Shown piece by piece: positions 34,860 to 45,902 of a stretch of DNA of 64,000 bases. Numbering within the stretch: position 1 is the stretch's first letter; every line of letters starts with the position of its first letter. The notes below the pieces were generated by a model. That model was not told where the DNA came from. It saw only the letters and a list, made by a program, of their open reading frames with translations, and did not search any database. The stretch is from Microstegium vimineum. Lineage: Eukaryota > Streptophyta > Magnoliopsida > Poales > Poaceae. The stretch lies in NCBI GenBank assembly GCA_022036555.1, contig CM039129.1, positions 28,818,553-28,882,552 on the forward strand, given 5' to 3'. The position numbers and the translations under genes are program-made.

Positions 34860-35394
34860 TTGCTTGGCATGGAGATAGATGAGGAGAGGAAGGAGGAAGG
34901 AAGGCATGGAGATTAGAGAGATAGATAGATAGATTAGAGAGATAGATGAGAGATATAGAGAGAGTAGAGAGATAGATTAGGGAGATTATACTTGTATAGC
35001 ATGACTTATAGATAGCTAGAGATATATACTTATATATATATAGAGAGAGATTAGAGATATAGCATGACTTATATATAGAGAGATTAGAGAGATAATAGGT
35101 AGAAATATATAGGGAGATAGATAGATAGATTAGAGAGGTATAACATGACTTATAGATAGATAGGTAGAGATATTTTGTGGAGGCACATTTTGTATTGCTA
35201 TGACTTATGACTTATCTATATACTTGTATAGCATGACTTATGGAGATTTTGTGGAGGCACATTTTCTATAGCTATGACTTATGAATTATCTATATACTTG
35301 TATAGCATGACTTATCTATATACATGTATAGCATGACTTATGGAGATTTTGTGGAGGCACATTTTGTATAGCTATGACTTATGACTTATCTATA
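34860..35394 (+). repeat. GATA/GAGA-rich simple repeats and ACTTATCTATATACTTG repeats
   Basis: 34870-35160 is built from AGATAGATAG and GAGAGAT runs. 35160-35394 holds several copies of a unit with GTATAGCATGACTTA and GGAGATTTTGTGGAGGCAC. The array resumes at 51647 after element E, whose TSD CTATA lies inside it. No gene is seen. In CACTA1 gene 2 this would be intronic. Confidence 0.7.
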
Positions 35395-36748
35395 TGTCGG
35401 TGTTATGACCCGGGGTCAAGACCACCAACTAGTAAATTTGTATATCGCGTGCTCCCTCTCTCAGACGTGATGCAAGATGGACACAAGGTTTATCCTGGTT
35501 CGGGCAAAGAAGGCCCTACGTCCAGCGGGGGAGGATGACTTGTATTATCTCGCACCCAAAACGTGCTCGTACAGGGGGGTACAAGTTGTTTACACGGGTT
35601 TGCTTAGAGTAAGCGGTGGCCCAAGGCTAGCAGTGTTGCCCTAGGCTGCGGGTTGGCTGCTCGAGGGGTCGATCGAGCAGCGGGGTTTGTGAAGTGTGGG
35701 ATGTGGAGAAAACAGCCAGAGACCGGAGTCTGGAGAGCTATTGATCGATCGGCCCCTTCCTCTACCTCGGCGTCCCCTTTTATAGACCAAGGGGAGGTCC
35801 GAGGGTACAGGGTCCTAACTGTCGTCGTATGGGCAGCGTGTCCGTGGCACAGTGTTGGCGGAGAGACGTCGAGCACTGTGGAGGCATGGCCTTCCCATCC
35901 TTTTGGCGCTCCCGGTCGTGGTGGCAGTGGAAATTGCTGCAACACGTCGTGGCACAGCGTCCGCAGACGGCACGAATCCCACAGCTGAAGCGAGATGGGG
36001 CGGATGGGACGGCCCCATACTGGAGTTGTCGGAGGGAGGGGTCGAGCCCCTCGTTCGAGGGGGGGGGGTCGAGCCCTACGTGGCTCCATCGTACCCCCAA
36101 AGTCATCGTCGAGGGCTGCACTGTTCACTTTCCGAGGGGTGCTGCTGGAGTCCGTACTCGTGTAGTGGCGACAGTGGCGGCATAGTTGACAGGAATCGGG
36201 GACTTGACGGAGAGTTGGCGGATTTGACAGCGGGCGCGGGCGCCCATGTCGTTAGGTGGTTTCACTTTAACCCATGCCGGGAGCAGTTGGGCTGATCGAG
36301 CCTCTCGTCCGGGGGTTGTTCGTTCGACCCCTGGTCCGTCGCTCGTCGTCGAGGTAGGGCCGGAGCAGAGGCGGAGTCAGAGGGATCGAGGTAGAGGCCG
36401 GGGGTCGTTCGTTTGACCCCTCGTCCGTCTTTCGGCGTCGAGGTGGGGGCCGGGGGGTCGTTCGTTCGCCCCCTCGGTCCATCATTTATCGTCGAGGTAG
36501 GAGCCGGGGGGTCGTTCGTTCTCCCCTCGGTCCGTTGTTTATCGTCGAGGTGGAGGCCGAGGGGTCGTTCGTTCGCCCCCTCGGTCCGCGACTTGTCGCC
36601 ACGGCTGGTGTAGGGGGGGGGGCCTTCGAGTGATGGGCCTTGCCTTACTGACTTGAGCAGTGGGCTGGTCCCTGTCTTAAAAGTGTTTGCTATGTTTAGC
36701 GTTAATTTAGCGAAGGGTTTAGGGTACCCCTTACCTTCGTACCCGACA
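35395..36748 (-). repeat. 3' LTR of element E (left in the window)
   Basis: It starts TGTCGGTGTTATGACC and ends TACCCGACA. The minus strand has TATAAAA at 35778-35784. Positions 36310-36600 contain about five tandem copies of a roughly 57-bp unit with GTCGTTCGTTCGCCCCCTCG. The right LTR has the same array. Confidence 0.9.
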
Positions 36749-36775
36749 GTAGCCCCCGAGGCCCCAGAGGTGTGA
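36749..36775 (-). other. Polypurine tract of element E
   Basis: On the minus strand, TCTGGGGCCTCGGGGGCTAC directly precedes the 3' LTR. A near copy of the same tract lies at 36914-36960, a possible duplication of the LTR-adjacent region. Confidence 0.65.
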
Positions 36776-38425
36776 TTAAGAACTCCTCTGGGGGCTATGA
36801 CATACGTTTTCTCGGAGGGAGTAAGGATTACCCGGAGGTTTTGTCCTTGACCTGCAGGGTCAGTGAGGGGGTCGATTCTCCGTGGGTGCGCGCGAGCGCA
36901 CCCCGCGGGGATAGCCCCCGAGGCCCCAGAGGAGTGATTTAAGAACTCCTCTGGGGGCTATAATATGTTGTATCGAAGGGTTTTTTAAGGATACCTGGAG
37001 ACGTGGCGCCCTATCGAGGGGTTGATTCTGTTCCTTTCCCTGAAAAGAGAAGTGTTCGAGGACGGCTGTCGAACCCTACCGAGGGCTAGCCTTCGCTCCC
37101 TTGAGCATAACTGGAGTCAGAGCGCCCCACCCGAGAGGTCGACTCTGTCTGCCAGGTCACGAGTTTTTCGACCCTCTTTCGTCGAGGGGCGCTGTGCGTA
37201 GTCTGGCCCTCGAGCCCTCGAATGGGTAGGCCTTCACTACCTCATAGCGTCCTTCCCACGGATCCTTGCGTTCGGATTGTGGGGTCAAGATCATCGTGCT
37301 ATCCTCGTTAGGACGAGCCCGAAGTCTTCGGTGAGCTGTTCTCGGGCATGAGTCCATTAGAAATGGTGCCCAGTACGGGTAAAAATCCGAGTGAGAACAC
37401 GTGCCCCATTCGATAGGGGTCGACTAGTGGCCCGGAGGCGTTCTCATTTAGGTAAGACCGTACGACTTACTAAGCATGACCATATGGATTACCAAGGTGC
37501 CAACCCCATTCGATAGGAGTTGGTGGCTCGATGCCTCCCAGAGGACCCTTAGGTCTTCCTTGGTTATTCCTCGGATATGTCCCAGGGGACCTCGAGAGTT
37601 CGTTCTCGAGCTAGGGGCACGCGCCTGGCCCCCCCGGGACATCCCTGACTCGCATACTCGAGGGCGGCTGTCGAACTCCGTTCGTGGAGCTAGCCTTCGC
37701 TCCCTCAATATTTGGGGGTGGACCGGAGTCCGCTAACCATGGGTCCTTCCTGAGCTCAGGTACTCGAGGGCGGCTATCGAACCCTATGTAAGGGCCAGCC
37801 TTCTCTCCCTCAAGATTTGACGATGGTTCGTCATCTGACACTATCCTCAGGAGGAGGAGTCCTGCCTTGTGGAACGCTGAGGGGGAAGAATGGGTAATTA
37901 TATTGAACTTGGGGACATACCTGTGTTCTTTGCCCCTCGGGCTGGAGCTCTCGAGGGAGGCTGTCGAACCCCATGAAGGGGCCAGCCTTTGTCCCTTCGA
38001 GGCTGGGGAGTGAACTGGGGTCGACGACCCGAGGTCTCCTCTGACCTCGGGTACTCGAGGGGGGCTATCGAGCCCGTTCGTGAGACGGCCTTTCTCCCCT
38101 CGAGATTTTGGGGGTGGACCAAAGTCCTAACCCGAGGTCATTTCTGCCTCGGGTACTCGAGGGTAGCTGTCGAACCCTCTTTCGAGGGCCAGCTCTCGCT
38201 GCCTCAAGATTCCTTACCTCCGAAGATAACGCTTCCGGCCGCGCGCCTTTTTAGGCGATGTCTGTTCGGCGCAACAGTGGCAGTTGCAGGGCGGAGTGCG
38301 GCGCGGAGCCCGACGATAGGACAGAACGCCTTATCCTGGAGGGATACGAGGAAGGGGAGTACAGGCGCATTAAATGTAGAAATTCTCTTGCCTGTTTCGC
38401 CGGATCCGTCCGTTGGCCTCCCGCT
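36776..38425 (+). repeat. Element E 3' region with tandem repeats ahead of the antisense promoter
   Basis: No recognisable gene. From about 37656 to 38215 a unit of roughly 105 bp recurs about five times (starts near 37656, 37763, 37948, 38052 and 38154). Each has CTCGAGGGCGGCTGTCGAACC, a GCCAGCCTTCGCTCCCTC word, then GGGGGTGGACC. A further diverged copy is near 37040. The array ends about 210 bp before the TATA box of the antisense ORF. Confidence 0.7.
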
Positions 38426-38433
38426 TATAAATA
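38426..38433 (+). promoter_or_regulatory. TATA box of the antisense ORF in element E
   Basis: CTTATAAATAGCG, 209 bp before ATG 38642. A GA-rich leader (38555-38590) lies between. Confidence 0.65.
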
Positions 38434-38641
38434 GCGAAGGTGAGGAGTCGGGTGCTTTTTTCCGCACACTTGCCTTCCTGCCTCCTCGCCTTCGTCTTCC
38501 CTGCCTCCTTCTCCCCGCCATTGCCTTAGGCGCCCTGCGAGTCGGAACTCTGCGCAAGCGAGAGAGAGAGAGAGAAAGAGAGGAGAGATAGGGAACGCAC
38601 CTTCCGCCCCTAAGCCCGAGCGCACCATCCTTCCTGATCCC

Positions 38642-41600
38642 ATGGCCAAGTACAGCCTCGTCGGTCCTGACGACTGGCCCGCGTCCTCGATGACCACCTC
38701 GCGCCTGGCGGGTTTGGTGGAGAGCGGCCACCTCCGTCCCATCACTTCACCGGAGCGACCGAGTGGTTGTTGCCGTCGCCGGACCATGCCGGCCCAACCC
38801 GCCGGAGGGGTATGTGGTGAGCTTCGAGATCTTCCACCGGGCGGGACTAGGCGCCCCACCCAGCCGTTTTCTGCGCGCAATCATCCACCACTATGGCGTG
38901 GAGCTCCAACACCTCACCCCCAACGGCGTCTGCCAGGCGGCGATTTTCGCCGCCGTATGCGAGGGCTACCTTGGGATCGAGCCCCACTGGGAGTTGTGGC
39001 TCCATCTCTTCGAGGCGAATATCTTCCATGCATCGGCCTTCAGGGTACCCGCAAGATGGTCAGGGCCGGGTATTGTTGCATCTCCGTCAAGTGGACGGAG
39101 TTCTGGATCCCGGGGAAGCTGTCGTCAAGCCACTCCGGGTGGTTTTACCTGAGGAACGACGACAACCTGTTCCCGGTGTACACCGGGAGGACGATCGACG
39201 CGCAGCCGGACTGCTGGAGGTACGACGTCGTGGCGAGCAAGCAGCCCCGCCTCGCCAACCTGCTGGACGCGGTCAAGCGTCTGAAGAAGGGGGGACTCAC
39301 GGCGGAGATCGTCGCGTCGGCGTTCCACCGGCGGCGGGTCGTGCCGCTGATGGCTCGACCCCTCCGTATCGACGAGATGCGTCCGGAGGTCGACCTCTCA
39401 AGGTGTCGTCTCATCGAAGACGAACTGACCCGGATAGGGTGGTCCGCCGCGTCTGCTGCTTCTTCGCGGGCTCGTTCGTCGCAAAGAACATCGCCAAGAT
39501 CCCCATGAGGCCGGACGAGGGGTTCTTCGAGCTGGTAAAGTCCTCTCCCCTTGTTAGAGTTCTTGTGTTTGCCTTTTCCGTCTCTTTGGCTCGCGTTCTG
39601 ACTGCCTCGCATTCCGTAGGGGAACGTCCCCTTCCGGCCCTCGCCTCCGCCGGTGAAGGAGGACCGGCTGCGACCCAGGCGAGGCGCCTCCAGGTGGAGA
39701 AGGACAAGGCGGCCAAGGACAAAGCCAAGAAGGCCACGTCTAAGAGGGCCCGAGAGAAAGAGGCGAGGGATCAGCGTCGAGCCCGACAGAGGCGGGAGGG
39801 CCTCCCTGAGGAGGAATCGCCCTCGGAAGAGGAGGACGAGGAGGAGGAGGAAGACGGAGACAACGACGCCGATGAGGTGAACTGGAGCGAGGAGGAACAG
39901 ACGGCGCCCGAATAGGTGGCTGTCGGAACCGGAGGAGGAGAGGGGTCAACCTCGAGGTCGGCCCCTACCGTCGAAGCTGAGCCACGGGGAGAGCACCCCG
40001 TGGCTCCTCAGGATGAAGTGCCGCAGCAGACGCATGGGCGGTCGTCGCGATCCCCGTCGGGGGGTCGATCGAGTGAGCCCTCGGCGCCTGCCGCGTCGAG
40101 CGCACAGGCGTCGGGCCCGTCGGCGCAAGAGGAGACCAGCAGGGGGACGACAGGAGCGTCGTCGCCCCCTGCCCAGGAGACGGTGCCAGGAGCGGGTTCG
40201 ACCCCTGCCCCACGGACCGTCGGGCGGAAACGCCTGGTCCCAAGGGGGTAAGTCGCCTTCGAGGGAGTTGTTCGTATTTTTCTTTTTGTCTCTAATGACC
40301 CATGCTTATGGTCGTGCGTGGGTTTGTTTCTCAGGTCGAAACGTCCGCAGGGGGACGCGTCTCTCGCCCCCGCCAAGAAGCTGAAGGTGGGGGCTGCGGT
40401 CCAGGCGGCCGTCGAGGCCGGTCCCGCTGCTCTGCCCCCTTCGACGCTTACCCCCGAGGCGGCATGGGCAGCCAAGGCCCGGGAGGCGGTGGCGCGAGGA
40501 ACAACGCAGGGCGCCTTGGCACTTGCTCAAACGGCAGAGAAGACGAGCCTGCCCGCCCCGCCGGCGAGGGCCGGCGAAGTGACGGGCGTCGCCACGCCTG
40601 CGCAGTCGTCGGGGGGAATCGCGCCCAGCGCCTCAGAGGGCACCGGGCCTGTGTCGTCAGGGGTCGCGGTCGAGGGGAGCGAGCCTCAAGCCGCCGCCAA
40701 GACGGAGGTGGTCGGGCCCCAAGTTGCTGCGAACGAGGGGGAGGTCCCGACTCACCCAACGCCGGGGCGGTGGCCCGAGGGTCTGGCCTCGCTGGAGGCG
40801 CGACTGTGGATCGAGCGCGAGGGCTCAGCTGCCGCCGCGTCTGAGGGCCCTTCTTCGACGCCGGAGGTCGAGGAGGGGGGTCGGGTCGAGCGGCCCGAGG
40901 CGACACCCGCGCCGGCGCAGGGCGGGATGTTGATGGAGTCCACCCCCGACGAAGTGGACGAGATGGTGGCCAAGCTGGTGGGCTCGGCGGAGACGACCAC
41001 CGTCGCGGCCCCTCGGGCGGAACCGGAGGTTGCTCGGCCTCCCCTCGAGGCTGGGAGACCGTTGTCTCGAGGTAAGCTGTGCCCCGACTTACTCGAGCTG
41101 TAGGGGGTTTGCATTGCTGGGTGTTAATTCCTTCATGTCTCTCACCGCGCAGGGCCGTTCTACTGGCCGGGGTTTCCTTCGCCCGGTGGCGATGGCTCGG
41201 CGGGGCCGTCGATGTCCTCACGGAGTGGCCCCGAGGCCGGAAGGGGACAGGCAGAGGAGTTCTCCCCCCTCTTTGCTTGGCGAGAGAGGTGGAGCGCCGC
41301 GGGGGTTCCACCGCCGTGCTCCAGGGCATCACGCAGGAGGTCGAAGAGAGGATCGCCGCCCGCAGCGTGGCCTGGGGACAAGAGGTTCTCGAGCTGGCGG
41401 ACCCTCGAGACCCCAAGCAGCTCTTCCTCACGCTCGACGACCAGGCCAAGCTCCGACAGTGGGAGCATCTCGAGGAGTATTGAGCCTGGTTCGAGCACTC
41501 GGTGCGCCTCGCTGCGAACGTCGCCGCCATGGACATACGCCGGGGGATGGAGGTGAGCTTCGCTCTCCCTTAGATTTTGCTTGGATTGCCTGATTGCTAT

Positions 41601-42790
41601 TTGCTGACGGTCTTTCTTTTCATCCTCGTCAGACGCTGCGGGTGAGGTCTTACGAGAAATCCCAGTTCATCCTCCGGGCGCGAGAACAAGTCCCGACCCT
41701 TCGCGCCTCGCTGGAGAAGGCGGAGGGCGAGGCCGCTCGGGCGAGGGCTGAGGCGGCAGCTGTTCGGGAGGATGCCGAGTCGAAGGTTGCCCACGCGAGG
41801 GCCGGCTTTGAGGCCGTGCAGAAGGAAGCCTGGGCGGCCTTGGAGACGGCGCGGTCGAGGCTCGACCACGCCCTTCAGTCGACCGTCACGGTCGAGCAGG
41901 AACGGGACGCTGCCCTCGAGGCCAAGCGCAGGGCGGAGGAGGAGGCCGCTCGGCTGAAGGAGGAGCTGGCCCGGGCAACGGAGGGCATCCGAGGGCTCCG
42001 GGGAGACCTCGACGCCGTCTCCCGCAAGCGCGACACGCTGGCCGCCTCGGAGGAGAAGGCTCGGACCCGCGCGACCTCCTTGGGTGTGGTGGCGATGAAC
42101 CAGAAGAGGGCCCTCGATGACGCAGGCAAAACCATCGAGGGCCTCGAGGCCAAGGTCAGGAGTCAGGCCTCCGAGCTTATCGACGTCCACCGCCAGCTCA
42201 AGGAGACCGAGAAGAGCTACGCCACCCTGGAGGCGCATGCCCAAGGTGAGTGTCTCGAGAGTGTTGCAGAATCTGCCCTGCCTCGACCCTCTTCCTGCTC
42301 CTTTGGGTTTTGACCGTGTTGTGTGCTTGTTTTGGCAGAGCTCGTGACGGATAAGGCCCGCGCCTACGAGGACTTGAACAGTCTTCATGGCCTCCTCGGG
42401 ACTGAGGTGAACCTCAACGCGAGGCTCGCGGACATCATCAACACCTTCTGCGACGACCTCTCGGTCGAGCCAGAGCCGGAGGTCGAGGGTGACGCTCGAG
42501 GGGACTCCCTGCTGCGCCGCTTCTACTCCATGACGCAGGGGGTGACGGAGCACGTCCGTGCCGCCCTGCATATGGGCGTGAAGCGGGCCCTCGCGGTCGT
42601 TAATTCGGCCTACAATTACGACCTCGACATCGTTGTCGACGGGTTGGTCACCGACCCGAGGCTGACCGATGAAGAGAACGACGCGAGGTGCCAGAAGTTG
42701 ATGGATCTTGCGGAGGTGCCCGGAGGCAAGCTGGCGAAGCTCTTCGAGCCCGAGGTGGTCCCCTCGGCAGACGGAGATGGCGCCGAGTAG
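38642..42790 (+). pseudogene. Antisense extra ORF of element E (PF04195-like, coiled coil)
   Basis: The gene runs opposite to gag-pol. Splice sites suggest six exons: 38642-39534, 39620-40247, 40335-41071, 41153-41552, 41633-42245 and 42339-42790. Exon 1 holds the PF04195-like domain (NPPEGYVVSFEIFHRAG, FLRAIIHHYGVELQHLTPNG, then FYLRNDD, PVYTGR). Exon 2 has a basic run (KDKAKKATSKRAREKEARD) followed by a long Glu/Asp tract. Exon 3 is Ala/Pro-rich, exon 5 is a coiled coil, and exon 6 contains HMGVKRALAVVNSAYNYDLD. Frame changes in exons 1 and 2 and TAG 39913-39915 disable it. The protein is described only as an additional ORF of Tat elements. Nuclear location is suggested by the basic run. 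Confidence 0.75.
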
Positions 42791-43849
42791 CCCTCGGATA
42801 GTGTCGATGAGCTTTTGCAGACTCTTCACCTTCCGATGTGGCCAACGCGTGATGCCCAACTTCCTGCATTGCTTCTTGAGGACGGCGACCCCCTCGATGA
42901 GTAGTCCCAGGCCTGCGAGCCATATCTGGACAGGAAGGTCCATGTAATAGTTAGGCTTTTGTACTGATACAATGCCGAGCCCCCGAGGGCTTCTTGTATA
43001 TATATGTAATGCATTTTGATCGAGATGCATATTGTTATTTTCGTCTCTCGAGCTCTCCCTGCTTTTCTTTGCCTGAGTCGACGCTTGTGGACTTAAGTGT
43101 TCGACGCACGCTCGTATCCCTGGAAGGGGGGGAGCGAGCGGGGATACCGTAGCCCTGGGGCGTAGGTGAGTCCCTGGCTCGACGACACCCTTGACCCTTA
43201 GGGAATTCGAGGCGCCTTTACTTAGTCGCGAAGCGTGCTCGAGGGAAAGAACGAGAGGGAAAACTAAAGCCGAGTTTCAAAAAAAACGTTCGAGTTTTTC
43301 AGGGACTTAGGAGGGGGTTGCCCCCCTGTTAGCCCCCGAGGGAGGCTCGACTTTGCTGGGGCAAAGTCGAGGCTACCTTAGTGCCGTAAGCGGGTGTGTC
43401 TCGTTATTTCTACTTCTCAGGCTCTCTCTGCTTTTCTTTGCCTGAGTCGACGCTTGTGAACTAAGTTTTCGACGCAGGCTCGTATCCCTGGAAGGGGGGT
43501 GGCGAGCGGGGATACCGTAGCCCTGGGGCGTAGGAGAGTCCCTGGCTCGACGACACCCTCGACCCTTAGGGAGTTCGAGGCGCCTTTACTTAGTTACGAA
43601 GCGTACTCGGGGGAAATATCGAGAGGGAGAGCTAAGTTTCGAAAAAACGTTCGAGTTTTTCGGGGACTTAGGAGGGGGGTGCCCTCCCCTGTTAGCCCCG
43701 AGGGGAGCTCGACTCTGCCGGGGCAAGGTCGAGGCTACCTTTGAGCTACGAACGAATGTGAAATGTGTTTCGAGAACATTTTATTCATTTGAGGGTTTGT
43801 ACATAAATGCGAAAATGTACAAGGCGTCAAAGCCTCAGGAATAGAAGCG
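42791..43849 (+). repeat. 370-bp tandem duplication between convergent genes of element E
   Basis: Copies at about 43031-43385 and 43401-43745 (CTTTTCTTTGCCTGAGTCGA at 43061 and 43431) differ by substitutions and small indels. The block separates the 3' end of the antisense ORF from the 3' end of pol, where the two transcripts would converge. No coding trace is present. Confidence 0.8.
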
Positions 43850-45077
43850 ACGTAGTTGTTCGATGTTCCACGCATTGGTGAAGATCTCGTCGTTCTCGTT
43901 CTTCAGCTAGTAAGTGCCGGGCTTCAGCACTTCTGCCACGATGAAGGGTCCCTCCCAAGGTGGCGTCAACTTGTGACGCCCCTTGTTGCTTTGTCGACGG
44001 TGGAGAACGAGGTCGCCGACGTTGAGGTCCCTTTTGCGCATGTTTTTGTCGTGGTAGCGCCGCAGGGGCTGCTGGTACTTTGCCGACTTGAAGAGATCCA
44101 TATCACGGGCTTCCTCGAGCTGGTCGAGGGAGTCCTCTCGGGCTACCGTGTTGGCTTGCTCGCTGTAGGCTTTCAGTCGAGGGGACCCGTACTCGAGGTC
44201 AGTGGGGAGGACGGCCTCGGACCCGTAGACCAAGAAGAACGGAGAGAACCCCGTGGCTCGACTTGGTGTCGTTCGGAGACTCCATAGCACAGCGGGCAGC
44301 TCGTCGACCCATCTCCGGCCATGTCTATTCAGCCGATCGAAGATCCTTGGCTTTAGGCCCTGCAAAACCATACCATTGGCACGCTCGACCTGAACTGTTA
44401 GTTCGAGGGTGGGCGACTACGGACCAATTCACCCTGATGTGGTGATGGTCACAGAAGTCCAAAAACCTTTGGCCGGTGAACTGCGTGCCGTTGTCGGTGA
44501 TGATGACATTGGGGACCCCAAAGCGGTGGATGATGTCGTTGAAAAATAGCACGGCTTGTCGAGACTGGATGTTGGCGATGGGTCGAGCCTCGATCCACTT
44601 CGAGAATTTGTCGATAGCCACGAGAAGGTGAGTGTGACCACCCTTGGTTCTTTGCAGGGGGCCGACCATGTCGAGCCCCCATACTGCGAACGACCAGGTT
44701 ATGGGTATCATCTGAAGAGCTTGGGCGGGTAGGTGGGTCTGTTGGCGTAGAATTGGCATCCCTTGCAGGATTCGAACGAGTTTGGTGGCGTCGGTGACGG
44801 CCGTCGGCCAGTAGAAGCCCTGTCGAAAGGCACTTCCTACCAACGTTCTTGGCCCCGCGTGGTGGCCACAAGCCCCCGAGTGTAGATCCTTCGGCAATGC
44901 CCTCCCCTCCTCGAGGGTGAGGCAGCGCTGAAGTACACCCGACGGGCTACGTCGATATAGCTCGCGGCCGTCCCCATACAAGACGTAGGTTTTGGCACGT
45001 CGAGCTACACAATGGGCTTCCGTGCGGTCTTCTGGGAGTTCGCCCGTGTCAGGTACTCGAGGTAGGGTGCGCGCCAA
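43850..45077 (-). pseudogene. Integrase of element E
   Basis: The minus strand encodes an N-terminal zinc-binding region (HSGACGHHAGPRT). Its CxxC pair is out of frame near 44770, where CKGCQFYA is readable one frame over. The core domain follows (WGLDMVGPL, VAIDKFSKWIEARP, NVIITDNGTQFTGQ), giving two of the three catalytic acidic residues. A frameshift near 44390 falls at the expected catalytic Glu (ERANGMVLQG context). The C-terminal part (44371-43907: SLRTTPSRATGFSPFFLVYG, then RKRDLNVGDLVLHRR, PPWEGPFIV) ends with a premature stop before the last 20 codons to about 43850. Normally it inserts retrotransposon cDNA into chromosomes. Confidence 0.85.
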
Positions 45078-45902
45078 TCCGTCGGAGGGGTTGGCGCAGC
45101 GGTAGCCTCGTCGATCTCCATGACCTCTCCCCGCTTGAGGGGGGATCGGTCGAGGGGGGTGGATCGACCCCTTGCTCGAAGGCGGGAAGCCCCCGAGTCC
45201 AGGTCGACGGATGGCTTGTGAAGATCCCTCGAGAAGATGTCGGGAGGGACCTGCCTCGAGTAGACGCGATTTTGGCCAGCTCGTCGGCAGCTTCGTTGTA
45301 CCGACGGGCGACGTGGTTGAGCTCGAGGCCGTAGAACTTGTCCTCGAGTTTCCGGACCTCCTTGCAGCAGGCTTCCATCTTGGGGTCGCGGCAGCTCGAA
45401 TCTTTCATCACTTGGTCGATCACCAACTGAGAGTCTCCTCGCACGTCGAGGCGTTGAACCCCGAGCTCGATGGCGACGCGCAGGCCGCTGACGAGGGCTC
45501 GTACTCGGCGACGTTGTTAGAGGCGGGGAAATGGAGGCAGATGGCATAGCGCATATGGACCCCTGAGGGTGATATGAACAGAGATCCAGCGCCTGCTCCC
45601 GTCTTCATCAACGATCCGTCGAAGTACATGGTCCAGAGCTCGTTTTGGACCTGCGCCGGGGGTAGTTGGGTGTCGGTCCATTCTGCAACGAAATCTGCCA
45701 GCACCTGAGACTTGATGGCCTTCCGAGGAGCGTAGGAGAGGGTCTCCCCCATGAGCTCGGCCGACCACTTGGCGATCCTTCCAGACGCCTCCCGGTTCTG
45801 GATTTTCTCTCCGAGGGGGAAAGATAAAACCACAGTGACCGGGTGGCCTAGGAAGTAGTGTTTGAGCTTGCGCCGAGTGAGGATGATCACGTACAACAGC
45901 TT
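45049..45902 (-). pseudogene. Archaeal-type RNase H of element E
   Basis: On the minus strand, LWTMYFDGSLMKTGAGAGSL (first catalytic Asp) and FPASNNVAEYE (catalytic Glu) are in one frame (45896-45420). After a frameshift near 45520, VRGDSQLVIDQVMKDSSCRD and YNEAADELAKIA follow in another (45444-45049). A basic connection domain with RKAIKSQVLADFVAEW precedes it. This second, archaeal-like RNase H is a hallmark of Tat-lineage elements. The domain would degrade RNA in RNA-DNA hybrids. Confidence 0.8.

Noticed and set aside
40448..41536. A 362-codon minus-strand frame, Pro/Arg/Ser-rich
   Set aside because: It is a shadow of the Ala/Pro/Glu-rich exon of the plus-strand ORF. Low-complexity composition only.
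41597..43030. A 477-codon minus-strand open frame opposite the antisense ORF of element E
   Set aside because: It mirrors a coiled-coil-coding, GC-rich plus-strand exon and crosses its splice sites. It has no recognisable domain and depends on biased codon positions of the opposite strand.
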